Of a stretch of 64,000 bases of DNA, positions 34,802 to 43,674 are shown one piece after another; position 1 is the stretch's first letter; each line of letters opens with the position of its first letter. The stretch covers positions 1-64,000 of the forward strand of contig JAVDPC010000021.1 of assembly GCA_031296915.1 (NCBI GenBank), in the 5' to 3' direction. The stretch is from Cerasicoccus frondis (lineage in GTDB: Bacteria > Verrucomicrobiota > Verrucomicrobiia > Opitutales > Cerasicoccaceae). The translations under genes were made by a program, and so were the position numbers. The notes beneath the pieces were generated by a model. The model saw nothing but the letters and a program-made list of their open reading frames with translations, ran no database searches and had not been told where the DNA came from.

Positions 34802-37036
34802 ATGAAATCTCAACGTCGTCACGGAAACAGCATCATGCTGGTGCTCATCATCGCCACCGCCCTTGGGGGAGTCGTGTTCTCCGCCCTGCGTCTGGTGCGC
34901 CATGAATCCACCCTCAACAAACGCGCCAGTATGTATCATGAGGCGCGTCTCGCCGCAGAGACCTTGCTTCAGGCCAGCTTTGCCGAATTGCAATACCGCT
35001 TCGATAATCGAGTGGCCTTTCCGCAAGATGAGCTTGCCCCCGAAAACAACCCGCTGGGGATTCCCACGGAATTCATTTCCCGCTACATTGGCAGCGAAAC
35101 CGAACCAAACACCAATCTGGTCAAGCCGAACACTCTGGTTTACACTTCGATGGATGACTTCAACACGCAGCCAGTGGAAGTCATTGGCGGAGCAGTGCCC
35201 CCTGGTGATTGGCGTTTCATCGACCCTACGGTCCCGGGCAACGAAAATGACCCGCTGGCCGGAACAATGAGTTTTGTACGCGGCATTGAAATCCTGGCCA
35301 AGGCAACGGTTTCCCGCAAGGGCTGGTCAGACGAGACGACGGCGTATACCCGCCAACTGCTGGAAGTGCGCGACGCTCCCCTCTTTGCTCACGCAATCTT
35401 TTACAACCTCCCAATGGAAATCGCGCCTGGACCGACAATGAACATTTACGGCAACGTCCACGCCAATGGAGATATGTATTTGCAGTCCAATAGCGGCTTA
35501 ACCTTCCACGAAAAAGTCACCTCGGCAGGTGAAGTCTTTCATGGCCGCCGGGGCGAGTCCGGCCAGGGCAACAGCGAAGGGGCCGTCAAAATCACTAACC
35601 GCGATGGCGACTTTATTTCCTTAAAGGAAGACAACACCTGGGAGCAGGAAGCCAAGGACTTGCATTCTGGAACTTGGCTCCAAAGCACGGATGAGAACTG
35701 GGCCACCGTCGCCAGCCAGTTGTTCGACGGCAATCTTCTCAACAAGTCACATGGCATCTCCAAGCAAAACCCCGTCGGCGTGATGCAATACGTGGAAGAC
35801 ACCGATAGCACTACCAGCGCCAAGGACTCCCTCAACTACGCCTATCAACTGATACAACCGACCCTCTCCAGCTCGGACCTCGTCATTCCAGACGCCACCA
35901 GCGACCCAACTGGCTACGAAGAGGCCATCGACCGCAATGAAGTCGAAAAACAGAAGTTCGCCTACAAGGCCGGCCTAACCGTTTCAGTCAATTCATCGGG
36001 CGGCGTCTCCATGCACTACTACGAGCGTGATGCGGAAGGCAACCTCAGCTACGACGCCAGCGGCAACCCCAAGAAAGTCACCATCGACCCCAAGAGCAGC
36101 TTCGTCGACGTGGAGCACTTCGCCAGCACCGGCAGTGGCAGCTCTGAAGAGGTCACCTCGGGCATGTACGACAAACGCCAGGGCGAAGACTTAAACATGG
36201 TCAATGTGGATGTCGGCGCACTCAAAACGTTGATCCATAACAACGATTCCGACGACTTTAATTCCGGTGGCGCACCGAGCGACTGGTGGAACGGCGTCGT
36301 CTACGTCGAGTTCCCCGAGCAGAGCTCGACCACGACCCGCACAGATAACGTCAACCCGGCAATCGAAGGCTGGGGCGTTAAAATAACCAACGCTCAGGAA
36401 ATCCCCAACCCTGACTTCGGACAAAGTAAAGGCATCTACGGCACCAGCTTCGCCACCAACCAGGCGATGTACATTGACGGCCACTACAATGCCGATGGAG
36501 ACCCGAATACCGGCTCCCCCACTGAGGCTGATAAAAACAGCGACTTTGCCAAGACTGACAGCGAAGCGCCATCCGCCCTCATCGCAGACGCCATCACCTT
36601 TCTCAGCACCAATTGGGACGACAGCAAGAGCGCACAGAGCATGAGCAATCGCGTCGCCTCCAGCTTCACCGAGGTTTCCGCCGCCATCCTCTCCGGCATC
36701 GTGCCTTCTGGCAAAACCGGCAGTAACAGCTACAGCGGCGGTGTTGAGAACTTCCCCCGATTCCTTGAAAACTGGGATGGCAAAACCCTTCGCATTCGCG
36801 GCTCCATCGTGGCCCTTTACGAAAGCGAAGTCGCCAACGAACGTTGGGGCAAGGGAGATGTTTACAGTGCGCCAAATCGCAATTGGGGCTTCCACGACAA
36901 GCTAGGCGAAGGTTTCTACCCTCCAGGCACCCCGAGCACGCGGACCTATCGCGGTCGTGATTATCGCGACCTGACCTCCGAGGAATACGAGAGCGCAGTG
37001 GCCGAAATCAAAACAACCCTTTCCACCAGCAGCTAG
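34802..37036 (+). CDS. large PilX-like exported protein of the pseudopilin operon
   Basis: 744 residues. A hydrophobic N-helix (SIMLVLIIATALGGVVFSAL) after a short basic leader resembles PilX/GspK-type minor pilins, though no clear G-x4-E cleavage motif is seen. Residues 200-300 (FAHAIFYNLPMEIAPGPTMN, IYGNVHANGDMYLQSN) suggest beta-helix-like strands, as in 'collagen/polymer-like' surface proteins. The rest is Ser/Asp/Asn rich. It is probably carried at the tip of a pseudopilus. No homologous enzyme motif is seen. Confidence 0.7.
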   Translation: MKSQRRHGNSIMLVLIIATALGGVVFSALRLVRHESTLNKRASMYHEARLAAETLLQASFAELQYRFDNRVAFPQDELAPENNPLGIPTEFISRYIGSETEPNTNLVKPNTLVYTSMDDFNTQPVEVIGGAVPPGDWRFIDPTVPGNENDPLAGTMSFVRGIEILAKATVSRKGWSDETTAYTRQLLEVRDAPLFAHAIFYNLPMEIAPGPTMNIYGNVHANGDMYLQSNSGLTFHEKVTSAGEVFHGRRGESGQGNSEGAVKITNRDGDFISLKEDNTWEQEAKDLHSGTWLQSTDENWATVASQLFDGNLLNKSHGISKQNPVGVMQYVEDTDSTTSAKDSLNYAYQLIQPTLSSSDLVIPDATSDPTGYEEAIDRNEVEKQKFAYKAGLTVSVNSSGGVSMHYYERDAEGNLSYDASGNPKKVTIDPKSSFVDVEHFASTGSGSSEEVTSGMYDKRQGEDLNMVNVDVGALKTLIHNNDSDDFNSGGAPSDWWNGVVYVEFPEQSSTTTRTDNVNPAIEGWGVKITNAQEIPNPDFGQSKGIYGTSFATNQAMYIDGHYNADGDPNTGSPTEADKNSDFAKTDSEAPSALIADAITFLSTNWDDSKSAQSMSNRVASSFTEVSAAILSGIVPSGKTGSNSYSGGVENFPRFLENWDGKTLRIRGSIVALYESEVANERWGKGDVYSAPNRNWGFHDKLGEGFYPPGTPSTRTYRGRDYRDLTSEEYESAVAEIKTTLSTSS

Positions 37037-37648
37037 ATGAAATTTGCGCTCTTGCTTGGGCTGACCGCGTCGCTGATCGCCCTGCCACGATTCTCCATTG
37101 CCGCCCAGGTTTATCCGCTTACGGCCAAGATGGTCACTGAAAAGCTCGAATCCATGGAGCTTCCTCGCATACGCCTGGAGGGTAAACGGGACATTCAGTT
37201 GGATTACTACGAAGCTTTCGCCATTGATAAGCCGAAAGACGAATCCTTCCTGATGACCCACCGTTACCTGCCCAATCTGGAATTCTCGCTAACGGTATTT
37301 TCCAGCTCCGAGATTCCGGGTGGCGTCACGGCCGACAGCATCACCCGTTACTTGAGAAAAAAGAGCGAAGACGCCGTGAGCCGCAAAGAGTATTTCGAGG
37401 TCATTGCCATGCCATCCAACGACTCAGAGCCAACCAAAATTCGGTTCCTTGGCGCTAAGCCCATCACGATTGAATACGCGATCAAGCGGGAAATCAACGG
37501 CGAGCCAACCCGGGTTATTGTGCAAGAAAACTGGGCGCAACTGGATGGCGAAACCTACCTGCTCTACCTCGAAGCGCCAGAGGACCGTTTCGACAGCTTT
37601 TTCAAGCAAAGTAAAAGCATCGCCAACAGCATGTTTTTCCTGAACTGA
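37037..37648 (+). CDS. secreted hypothetical protein of the pseudopilin operon
   Basis: 203 residues. Signal peptide (MKFALLLGLTASLIALPRFSIAA, cleavage about residue 23). The mature part is a mixed alpha/beta domain with regular strands (YLPNLEFSLTVFSSSEIPGG, VIVQENWAQLDGETYLLYLE) that I do not recognise. The start ATG follows the preceding stop with no gap, so translation is coupled. It converges with crtI, leaving only five bases between stops. Confidence 0.75.
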   Translation: MKFALLLGLTASLIALPRFSIAAQVYPLTAKMVTEKLESMELPRIRLEGKRDIQLDYYEAFAIDKPKDESFLMTHRYLPNLEFSLTVFSSSEIPGGVTADSITRYLRKKSEDAVSRKEYFEVIAMPSNDSEPTKIRFLGAKPITIEYAIKREINGEPTRVIVQENWAQLDGETYLLYLEAPEDRFDSFFKQSKSIANSMFFLN

Positions 37649-37653
37649 GCTGC

Positions 37654-39123
37654 TTACCGCGCGGCCAACTCTGCAGCCAGACGACCGCTCGTCAGCACTA
37701 ACGGCATCCCTCCCCCCGGATGAGTCGAGCCTCCGGCGAAGAACACGCCAGGCGCTGGCGCGCGAATGCCCAGGCGTAAAAACGCCGAACGTCGGTCGTT
37801 ACTCGCTGGTCCATAAATCGCACCGCGCCAGGCCCCATAAGCATCACGCAAATAAGCAGGCGGCAGGCTTTCACGCCAAAGCACTTTGTCCTCCGAATAC
37901 CAGGGCAAACGTTCCGCCAGTTTCGCACGCACCCGCGCATCGTAATCAACCGGCCAATCCGGCGAACTTTGCGTATCTGGAGCATTGACCAGAACAAACC
38001 ACGCCTCTTGGCCTGCGGGCGCTTGGCTGGGATCAATTTTACAAGGCGCGGCGATATAGATTGTCGGATCGCGCAAAGGTTGAGGCTCAGCAAACAGATC
38101 CGTGAATTCCTGCCGATAGTCTTCATTGAAGAAGATATTGTGGCAGGCCAGCTCCTCGCACTCGCCATTGATCGCCATCAGTTGGACGCTGCCGCTGCTG
38201 GAGGCCTCACGCCCCTCCCAGCGCCGCGCCCACTTGCCTGCCTCTGGATGCTCCCGAAACAAAGACCCAGCCAAAGCGGCGACTCCATCCGCGTTAACCA
38301 CGATCCGCTGAGCTTTCAGGACTTCGCCATTTGCCAGCGCTGCGCCGCTCGCCCTCCCCTGGTCAAACTGCAGGGCATCGACTTGGGCTTCGGTTCGGAT
38401 TTCTACGCCAAGCTCGGTGGCCAATTGGGCTAATGCCTCGACCAGCCGGTAAATGCCCCCCTGGATGTGCCAGGAACCGAACGCCATTTCGACATAGCTG
38501 ATTACGTTAAAAGTCGCTGGCGTGCGCCAAGGGTCGGAGCCGTTGTAGGTCGCGTAACGGGAAAACAGCTGCCGCAACTCGGGGGCCTGGAAGTAATGCT
38601 CCACGGCTTGGCGCAATGTCCAGGGGCGCATCGCCGCCAAGCCAGCCAGCGCATGCTTTGGGCGGATTTTTAAGGCTATAGACGGCTCCAGCCGATTAAA
38701 CAGAAACAACGGACCACTGACCTCCCACAGGTCCCGACAGTATTTCATGAAGCGGTCAAACCCCGCCACATCCTGCGGAAAATCCCGCGCCACTCCCTCA
38801 CGAAAAGCCTCTAGGGAACCTGGCGCATCAAAGCGACGACCATTGGTAAAAAAATAACGACAAGCAGGCGTCACCCGGGTGAACTCCAGGTAATCCTCAC
38901 GTCGGCGTCCGACCTTCGCAAACAGCTCATCGAGGACGAAGGGCATCGTCAGCAGCGAGGGCCCCGTATCAAATTGAAAGCCCTGCCACTGGCGCAAGTT
39001 GCACTTGCCGCCCAAGCGCTTGTTTTGCTCCAGCAGCGTAACCTGCTTCCCAGCGTGCGCCAGATGAATCGCGGCGCTCAAGCCGCCCAGACCGCCACCA
39101 ATGACAAGGACCGGACTGGCCAT
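37654..39123 (-). CDS. crtI: phytoene desaturase family protein
   Basis: 489 residues. The FAD motif VLVIGGGLGGLSAAIHLAHA is at residues 5-24, then LLEQNKRLGGKCNLRQWQGF and DTGPSLLTMPFVLDELFAKV, the order of CrtI-type carotenoid desaturases. FFAGGSTHPGGGMPLVLTSG near the end is the family C-terminal signature. It acts on phytoene or a related C30/C40 precursor; the number of steps cannot be read. No other carotenoid gene is in the window. The stop is five bases from the end of the pseudopilin operon, and it lies three bases after yicC on the same strand. Confidence 0.88.
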   Translation of the reverse strand: MASPVLVIGGGLGGLSAAIHLAHAGKQVTLLEQNKRLGGKCNLRQWQGFQFDTGPSLLTMPFVLDELFAKVGRRREDYLEFTRVTPACRYFFTNGRRFDAPGSLEAFREGVARDFPQDVAGFDRFMKYCRDLWEVSGPLFLFNRLEPSIALKIRPKHALAGLAAMRPWTLRQAVEHYFQAPELRQLFSRYATYNGSDPWRTPATFNVISYVEMAFGSWHIQGGIYRLVEALAQLATELGVEIRTEAQVDALQFDQGRASGAALANGEVLKAQRIVVNADGVAALAGSLFREHPEAGKWARRWEGREASSSGSVQLMAINGECEELACHNIFFNEDYRQEFTDLFAEPQPLRDPTIYIAAPCKIDPSQAPAGQEAWFVLVNAPDTQSSPDWPVDYDARVRAKLAERLPWYSEDKVLWRESLPPAYLRDAYGAWRGAIYGPASNDRRSAFLRLGIRAPAPGVFFAGGSTHPGGGMPLVLTSGRLAAELAAR

Positions 39124-39126
39124 TGG

Positions 39127-39987
39127 CTACTCGATGTTCTGGACTTGCTCGCGGATGCGCTCCAGCTCGTTCTTACACTCAATCACCAAGCGCGTGATCT
39201 CAAGGTTGTTGGCCTTACTGCCGATGGTGTTCACCTCGCGGTTGATTTCCTGGCACATAAAGTCGAGCTTGCGCCCGATCTGCTCTTCGCTGCCCAGCGC
39301 ATCCTGAAACTGCATGAGGTGGCTGGCCAGACGCGTCAACTCCTCCTCGACATCGCAACGATCGGCGAAAATGGAAATTTCCTTGAGCACGCGTTCGTCA
39401 TCCAACTCCAGCTCAAGCCCTGCCTTTTTCAGGCGCTCCATTAAAGTCTCGCGATAATACTCCACAGACTTCCCGGAAAGCCCAGCAATCTCGACCCGCC
39501 ACGCTTCCATGCGTTCAAGGCGCTGGCGGATGTCGTCCGCCAAAGCCTGTCCTTCGGTCGCGCGCATCTGCGCGAGGGAATCCAACGCCTCGCCCAGCGT
39601 GCCGGCAATGATGTTCCAGGCGTCTTCCCAGTCGATGTCCGCTTGGTTATCTTGCGTATAAGCGGCTAGACGCAGCCAAAAGCTGGCGTCCGTGGTGAGG
39701 TTCTGTCCGGCGATTTTCTGCAGCTCCTTAAAGCGCTGCTGAATCACGCCTGCGTCCCACTCTGCTTCCGGGCCGCTCAGGGCGCGCAATTGCAGTTGCA
39801 CGTGAAATTTACCCCGTTGAAAGCGCCCACGAACTTGCTCCGCAATGACGCGCTCCATGCCTTGCCACTCCCGCGGCAAAGAAGAAGTCAGCTCAAGGTT
39901 GCGTCGGTTGACCGAAGAAATTTCCAGAGACACCAGACGCCCCAGGCATTCTACCTGCGCGCGTCCATAACCAGTCATCGAATTCAT
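39127..39987 (-). CDS. yicC: YicC/YloC family endoribonuclease
   Basis: 286 residues from ATG 39987 (MNSMTGYGRAQVE), the exact family N-terminus. GKFHVQLQLRAL, EDAWNIIAGTLGEALDSL, the SVEYYRETLMERL segment and the C-terminal LDFMCQEINREVNTIGSKAN are all diagnostic. Members have been shown to be RNA endonucleases. It precedes crtI with a three-base gap, so they are probably one mRNA, although they are functionally unrelated. Confidence 0.93.
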   Translation of the reverse strand: MNSMTGYGRAQVECLGRLVSLEISSVNRRNLELTSSLPREWQGMERVIAEQVRGRFQRGKFHVQLQLRALSGPEAEWDAGVIQQRFKELQKIAGQNLTTDASFWLRLAAYTQDNQADIDWEDAWNIIAGTLGEALDSLAQMRATEGQALADDIRQRLERMEAWRVEIAGLSGKSVEYYRETLMERLKKAGLELELDDERVLKEISIFADRCDVEEELTRLASHLMQFQDALGSEEQIGRKLDFMCQEINREVNTIGSKANNLEITRLVIECKNELERIREQVQNIE

Positions 39988-40068
39988 GGGATGCACCCTA
40001 GAGTGTGCCGCCGCCAGCGCAAGGCGGAACCGCGCATTTTGCATTGCCTGCCGTCTGACTTGTGGTAG

Positions 40069-40422
40069 ATGTGTAACATGCCAATCAACCAAGCCTTGCC
40101 TAAACTAGCCATTCTCGGGCTGGCGATTACCTGTGCTTCTCCCACCTTCGCCCTCTACAACAATGGATACTTAATCGCCTGCCCTTCCCAAGCAGAATTG
40201 GCCAACAGTTGGCTGGGCGATGTGCTTCCCGCATTGTCGCTCGAAGCCCCCAAAGCGCCCGCCAAAAGCGAACCGCAGCGCCAAGTAGGCATCGACGCCT
40301 ACAGCGGCGAAATCAAATTTCCAAGCTTGAGTCCAACAACGGATTTCGAGGCGCAAGGCGCGGTATTTGACGTGCCGGAAACCGACTTTTCGCGCTACGG
40401 TAAGGCATTTGCCGAAGATTAA
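40069..40422 (+). CDS. small secreted hypothetical protein
   Basis: 117 residues from ATG 40069, or 114 from ATG 40078. Signal peptide (LAILGLAITCASPTFA, cleavage near residue 29). The mature part is short, Pro/Ala rich in the middle (LEAPKAPAKSEPQRQ) and ends in an aromatic-acidic tail (VPETDFSRYGKAFAED). No family is recognised. Confidence 0.65.
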   Translation: MCNMPINQALPKLAILGLAITCASPTFALYNNGYLIACPSQAELANSWLGDVLPALSLEAPKAPAKSEPQRQVGIDAYSGEIKFPSLSPTTDFEAQGAVFDVPETDFSRYGKAFAED

Positions 40423-40502
40423 TAGAGCATCATCGCTGAGCGATTTTCCAAGTTGCAGTGCAGCGAAAAAACCTTATGATCAGTAAGTAACTCCTGTTCC
40501 GT

Positions 40503-40901
40503 ATGATTAAAAAAGAACTTTCTCTTGCGGTCGCTAAAGTCCTCATTGCCGCTGCCTGGGTTGACGGCGTTGTGCAGCCTGAAGAAGAACGTTTCCTGAG
40601 TGATTTCATCTTGCGCATGCCTGGCATCGACGAGAACACCTGGAGAGACCTGTCGCCCCTCCTGGAGCGCCCCATCTATGAAGCGGAGCGCATTCGCATG
40701 CTGCGCGATATGCGCCTCCTCATTGCAGACCAGAAAGATCGACGCTTCGCGATTCAGGCCATCAATCAGCTCTTTATTTCCGATGGCGAGATCGCCCCGG
40801 AGGAAGAAGAAGCCGTCCGCCAAATGGTCAGCATCATCAATGGCGATGAAACCGCAGTTTACCAGGAAATGCTGAAGATGATTCAGCGTCTCGCCAGCTA
40901 A
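40503..40901 (+). CDS. TerB-like protein
   Basis: 132 residues, all helical. KVLIAAAWVDGVVQPEEERF and INQLFISDGEIAPEEEEAVR are the paired acidic helix-loop segments (D-G-x-x-x-x-E-E) of the TerB/DUF533-like superfamily. The name comes from tellurite resistance, but most members have a general role. No other ter gene is near. Its stop overlaps that of coaB by two bases on the opposite strand (shared CTAA). Confidence 0.82.
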   Translation: MIKKELSLAVAKVLIAAAWVDGVVQPEEERFLSDFILRMPGIDENTWRDLSPLLERPIYEAERIRMLRDMRLLIADQKDRRFAIQAINQLFISDGEIAPEEEEAVRQMVSIINGDETAVYQEMLKMIQRLAS

Positions 40902-41548
40902 GCCCTTATTTCCGCCAGCCTGGCAATGAGTTGCCGGGCGACTTCCACTTTGCTCGCTGGCCCCAATGTCCGGTGAGAACCGTCACGGCCAATCAGTTGG
41001 ATTTCGTTATAATCCGACTCGAAGGCGCCGCCTGCCGCCACCGAATTGGCGCAGATGAAATCCAAGTTTTTCTCCTGTAGCTTCTTGCGCGCGTAGGCTT
41101 CGACGTTCTCCGTTTCAGCGGCGAAGCCGACTACCATTTGGCCAGGCTGCTTGCTTGCAGCGACGGTCTTTAAAATATCCGGCGTGGGCTCGAACTCGAC
41201 GACGCGGGAAATATCCTGCTTCTTCACCTTCTGGGGGGAGGTCTGCCTGGGCCGCATGTCGCAAACCGCCGCCGTCTTAATGAGCACGTCACACTGGGGG
41301 AAACGGCGTTGCACGGCCGCCAGCATTTCCTCGCCCGTAACGACTTGCTCGCACTCCACACCCTCCGGCGCAGGCAAGGCCACCGGGCCGGAAACGAGCT
41401 CGACCGCCCAACCGATGTCACGCGCAGCTTCGGCAATCGCATAGCCCATCTTCCCGCTGGAGGGGTTCGTGATGAAGCGCACCGGATCGAGCCATTCCCG
41501 CGTGGGACCCGCCGTAATCAGGCAGCGTATCGGCTGTGAAGTACTCAT
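40898..41548 (-). CDS. coaB: stand-alone phosphopantothenate-cysteine ligase domain (CoaB-type)
   Basis: 216 residues from ATG 41548 ([20 protein letters not shown]). This is the C-terminal half of the usual CoaBC fusion: [33 protein letters not shown], the [10 protein letters not shown] segment, [20 protein letters not shown] and FICANSV. It adds cysteine to 4'-phosphopantothenate in CoA biosynthesis. The flavin decarboxylase half (CoaC) is not fused, so it must be elsewhere. The start is divergent from the membrane-protein gene at 41634. Confidence 0.88.
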   Translation of the reverse strand: MSTSQPIRCLITAGPTREWLDPVRFITNPSSGKMGYAIAEAARDIGWAVELVSGPVALPAPEGVECEQVVTGEEMLAAVQRRFPQCDVLIKTAAVCDMRPRQTSPQKVKKQDISRVVEFEPTPDILKTVAASKQPGQMVVGFAAETENVEAYARKKLQEKNLDFICANSVAAGGAFESDYNEIQLIGRDGSHRTLGPASKVEVARQLIARLAEIRA

Positions 41549-41633
41549 CTGCCCTACGATTATCGACCCTGCGCGCAAGGCAACGTCTATTTGAGGGTTG
41601 ACTAGGCCGCCCACGCAAGTGATCACCCTCCGC

Positions 41634-42362
41634 ATGCCTACCGCACCACAGCGCGAAAATCTCTTCGCGAACCTGGGATTCAACCTGTTGCTCCCCGTTC
41701 TGATCCTCAATAAAGGCAGCAAGTGGCTGCCCACAGTGGACCCGGCGTTGATCATGCTGCTCGCGCTGCTCTTTCCCGTTGGGTATTTCGTTTACGATTA
41801 CCAGAAGCGCAAGAAGCGGAACCTGATTTCCATCCTTGGCGCAGTCGGCGTGCTGCTGACTGGGGGGATCAGCCTGATGAAGCTCAACCCGATGGTTTTT
41901 GCGATCAAGGAAACGCTCATGCCGCTGCTGATCGGCATCGCCGTCGTCGTTTCGACCAAAACCAAGAATCCGCTCATCCACGCCCTGCTCTACAATCCTG
42001 AGCTGTTCGACACCGAAAAAATCGACCGCCAGCTCGACACGCCCGCCAAGCAGTCCGCCATGGACAAGCTTATGCTGCAAAGCACCTGGATCATCGCGGC
42101 GTCATTTCTGGTAAGCGCCTTCCTGAACTTTTTCCTGACCCGCATGATCGTGAAGACCGACCCGCGCATCGATCAGGCTGCTTACAACGCCGAAGTTGGC
42201 ACCCAGTACTGGGTCAGCATCGTGGTAATCGGCGCCTGCACGTTGCCTATCAGCATTTACGCCATGTGGAAGCTCTTCAAGGGCATTGAGGGCCTAACAG
42301 GTCTCAAACTCGAAGAATGCATGCACGCGCCGGAAGCTGAAAAAGAGCAGAAAAACGGCTGA
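41634..42362 (+). CDS. VC0807-like multi-pass membrane protein
   Basis: 242 residues from ATG 41634. About five or six membrane segments (LFANLGFNLLLPVLILNKGS, PALIMLLALLFPVGYFVYDY, LISILGAVGVLLTGGISLMK, IIAASFLVSAFLNFFLTRMI, YWVSIVVIGACTLPISIYAM). The layout and the lumenal Lys/Asn pattern match a family annotated as VC0807/septation-protein-A-like, of unknown function. A long GC-rich non-coding stretch follows. Confidence 0.8.
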   Translation: MPTAPQRENLFANLGFNLLLPVLILNKGSKWLPTVDPALIMLLALLFPVGYFVYDYQKRKKRNLISILGAVGVLLTGGISLMKLNPMVFAIKETLMPLLIGIAVVVSTKTKNPLIHALLYNPELFDTEKIDRQLDTPAKQSAMDKLMLQSTWIIAASFLVSAFLNFFLTRMIVKTDPRIDQAAYNAEVGTQYWVSIVVIGACTLPISIYAMWKLFKGIEGLTGLKLEECMHAPEAEKEQKNG

Positions 42363-42928
42363 GGGGGGGTAAATCCGCCGCCCAATAGAACTGTCAGAGA
42401 ACAAACACCCTGCCCGTTCGCCCAAGATAGGCGCAGGTAGGGCCGCCGTCCGGAGCAAATCCGAAACCAAGCGTCGCCGGGCACAATGGACCCGGCGTTC
42501 ACGTCGCTCACGCAACTGCGCAGGCTGGCATAGACGGCGCCTGAGACTGGCGGTGCAAACCGATTAAGCTCTGCGGGCGTCCCTGACGAAGCAGCTGTCA
42601 CCTGCCTCGTCAGCGAATATGCCCGGTCGACGAGCCCAGCGTCAGGCGCACATCGCAAGCGCGTTCGTAAACGACTCGACTACGGCCAAGGACGCTATGG
42701 CGGGCGTCCCACAACTGGAAAAAATGGCGTCATAGATACAGATAAGTGATTAAAAAACCACTATGACGCCTTGCATGTAGTTTCGCAAGAAACATATGCT
42801 CGCACGAGCATTTTATTAGTGAGTAGCTCTCACGATTAACCCGTCCTGATAATCAAGCACTTAGGAACCTGAAAACGGTAAAAATCGGCGTATCAGCTTA
42901 GGGAAATGTGCTTCCGCAAAGCGAAAAA
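42363..42928. other. GC-rich structured non-coding stretch followed by AT-rich region
   Basis: No gene is convincing; an open frame on the minus strand (42257-42658) lacks any family signature. Strong hairpins are CGCCGGG/CCCGGCG (42475-42481 with 42491-42497) and CTGACGA-A-GCAG with CTGC-C-TCGTCAG (42583-42613). The 11-mer GCGGGCGTCCC occurs twice. A 10-bp inverted repeat GGCGTCATAG / CTATGACGCC (42726-42735, 42761-42770) follows, then ATGCT-AGCAT and a T-run (42796-42815). This could be a structured RNA gene or a decayed gene. Confidence 0.45.
42726..42770. repeat. 10-bp perfect inverted repeat
   Basis: GGCGTCATAG at 42726-42735 is the exact reverse complement of CTATGACGCC at 42761-42770, with 25 bases between. 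It marks the border between the GC-rich and the AT-rich parts of the intergenic region. Confidence 0.65.
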
Positions 42929-43567
42929 TCATCCGAGAAACTTGTGCGAGCCGTCACAGCCCGGCATTCGCTTGGAGTGGCCACAGGTGCAGTCGTTCAT
43001 GCCGTAGCCGTCCATGATGCGCGGCATCATTTTCTCAATGCGATTCGTGCGCGTCGCGCTTTGTTTGGCCGAGGAAAAGTGCAAAACGTAGGCCCGCTGA
43101 CGGCCCGGCGTGAGCTTCTCCCAAGCTGACTGAAAACTCGGATCGACATCAAACTCCGCCTGCAGCTCTTCCGGAATTTCAAAGCGGTTGCTCTCCTTAA
43201 AATCGACTTTGAGCCCCTGCTTTTCGTTGGCGATGGCCTCAGCGATGTAGGCCCGCAGCACGGACTCGATCTCGTCGATCTGCGCCACGCTGGTGAACTT
43301 GATCACCCGCGCGGACTGCGTATTCTCGCCCGGTTTGCCAAGGATACGCTCCTCATCCTTCAGCAACGCCCCTTTGAAAAAACTCAACGCACACGCGGCC
43401 TTCAAACTACCAAGAATGACCACGTTGCCGCCGTCAATGGAGTAGCACGGCTGCTTCCATTTGAACTCTTCAGAGAGCCCGCAATCCAACAAGATCGCAC
43501 GCAACCGCGTAAGCTCCGCGCACCAGTCAGGAGATTCAGCAAGGTAGGCGTCAACGGCAGCGTTCAT
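42929..43567 (-). CDS. YdeI/DUF1801-type protein with C-terminal CDGSH motif
   Basis: 212 residues from ATG 43567. Residues 1-125 are DUF1801/YdeI-like (AVDAYLAESPDWCAELTRL, EFKWKQPCYSIDGGNVVILG, CALSFFKGALLKD) and 130-195 match the YdeI region (FEIPEELQAEFDVDP, AWEKLTPGRQRAYVLHFSSA). The last 20 residues have CTCGHSKRMPGCDGSH, which satisfies C-x-C-x2-S-x3-P-x-C-D-G-S-H, the 2Fe-2S ligand pattern of CDGSH proteins. A metal or cluster site is therefore likely, although function is unknown. It sits alone between the structured intergenic region and lysS. Confidence 0.85.
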   Translation of the reverse strand: MNAAVDAYLAESPDWCAELTRLRAILLDCGLSEEFKWKQPCYSIDGGNVVILGSLKAACALSFFKGALLKDEERILGKPGENTQSARVIKFTSVAQIDEIESVLRAYIAEAIANEKQGLKVDFKESNRFEIPEELQAEFDVDPSFQSAWEKLTPGRQRAYVLHFSSAKQSATRTNRIEKMMPRIMDGYGMNDCTCGHSKRMPGCDGSHKFLG

Positions 43568-43613
43568 CTTTCTACCACTATTCAAAATTTCGCGCTCTTT
43601 GCGATCTTCCTGT

Positions 43614-43652
43614 TTAACAAAAAGCGCCCTGCTCCATCGGAGTCAGGACGCT
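43614..43652 (-). terminator. intrinsic terminator after lysS
   Basis: On the minus strand AGCGTCCTG pairs with CAGGGCGCT around a CTCCGATGGAG inner stem and is followed by TTTTTGTT. It is 20 bases past the lysS stop. Confidence 0.85.
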
Positions 43653-43674
43653 AAAGTTTTCAGCGATTGGCCAA

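Noticed and set aside
40503..40901. tellurite resistance locus
   Set aside because: Only a TerB-like protein is present; no terA, terC, terD or terZ lies in the window.
42257..42658. 133-codon minus-strand frame in the GC-rich intergenic region
   Set aside because: It overlaps the 3' end of the membrane-protein gene, has no motif, and the hairpins and repeated 11-mer fit a non-coding reading better.
42541..42660. possible cobalamin riboswitch (CACCTGCC resembles part of the B12 box)
   Set aside because: No other conserved cobalamin-riboswitch element is present and no plus-strand gene lies downstream.
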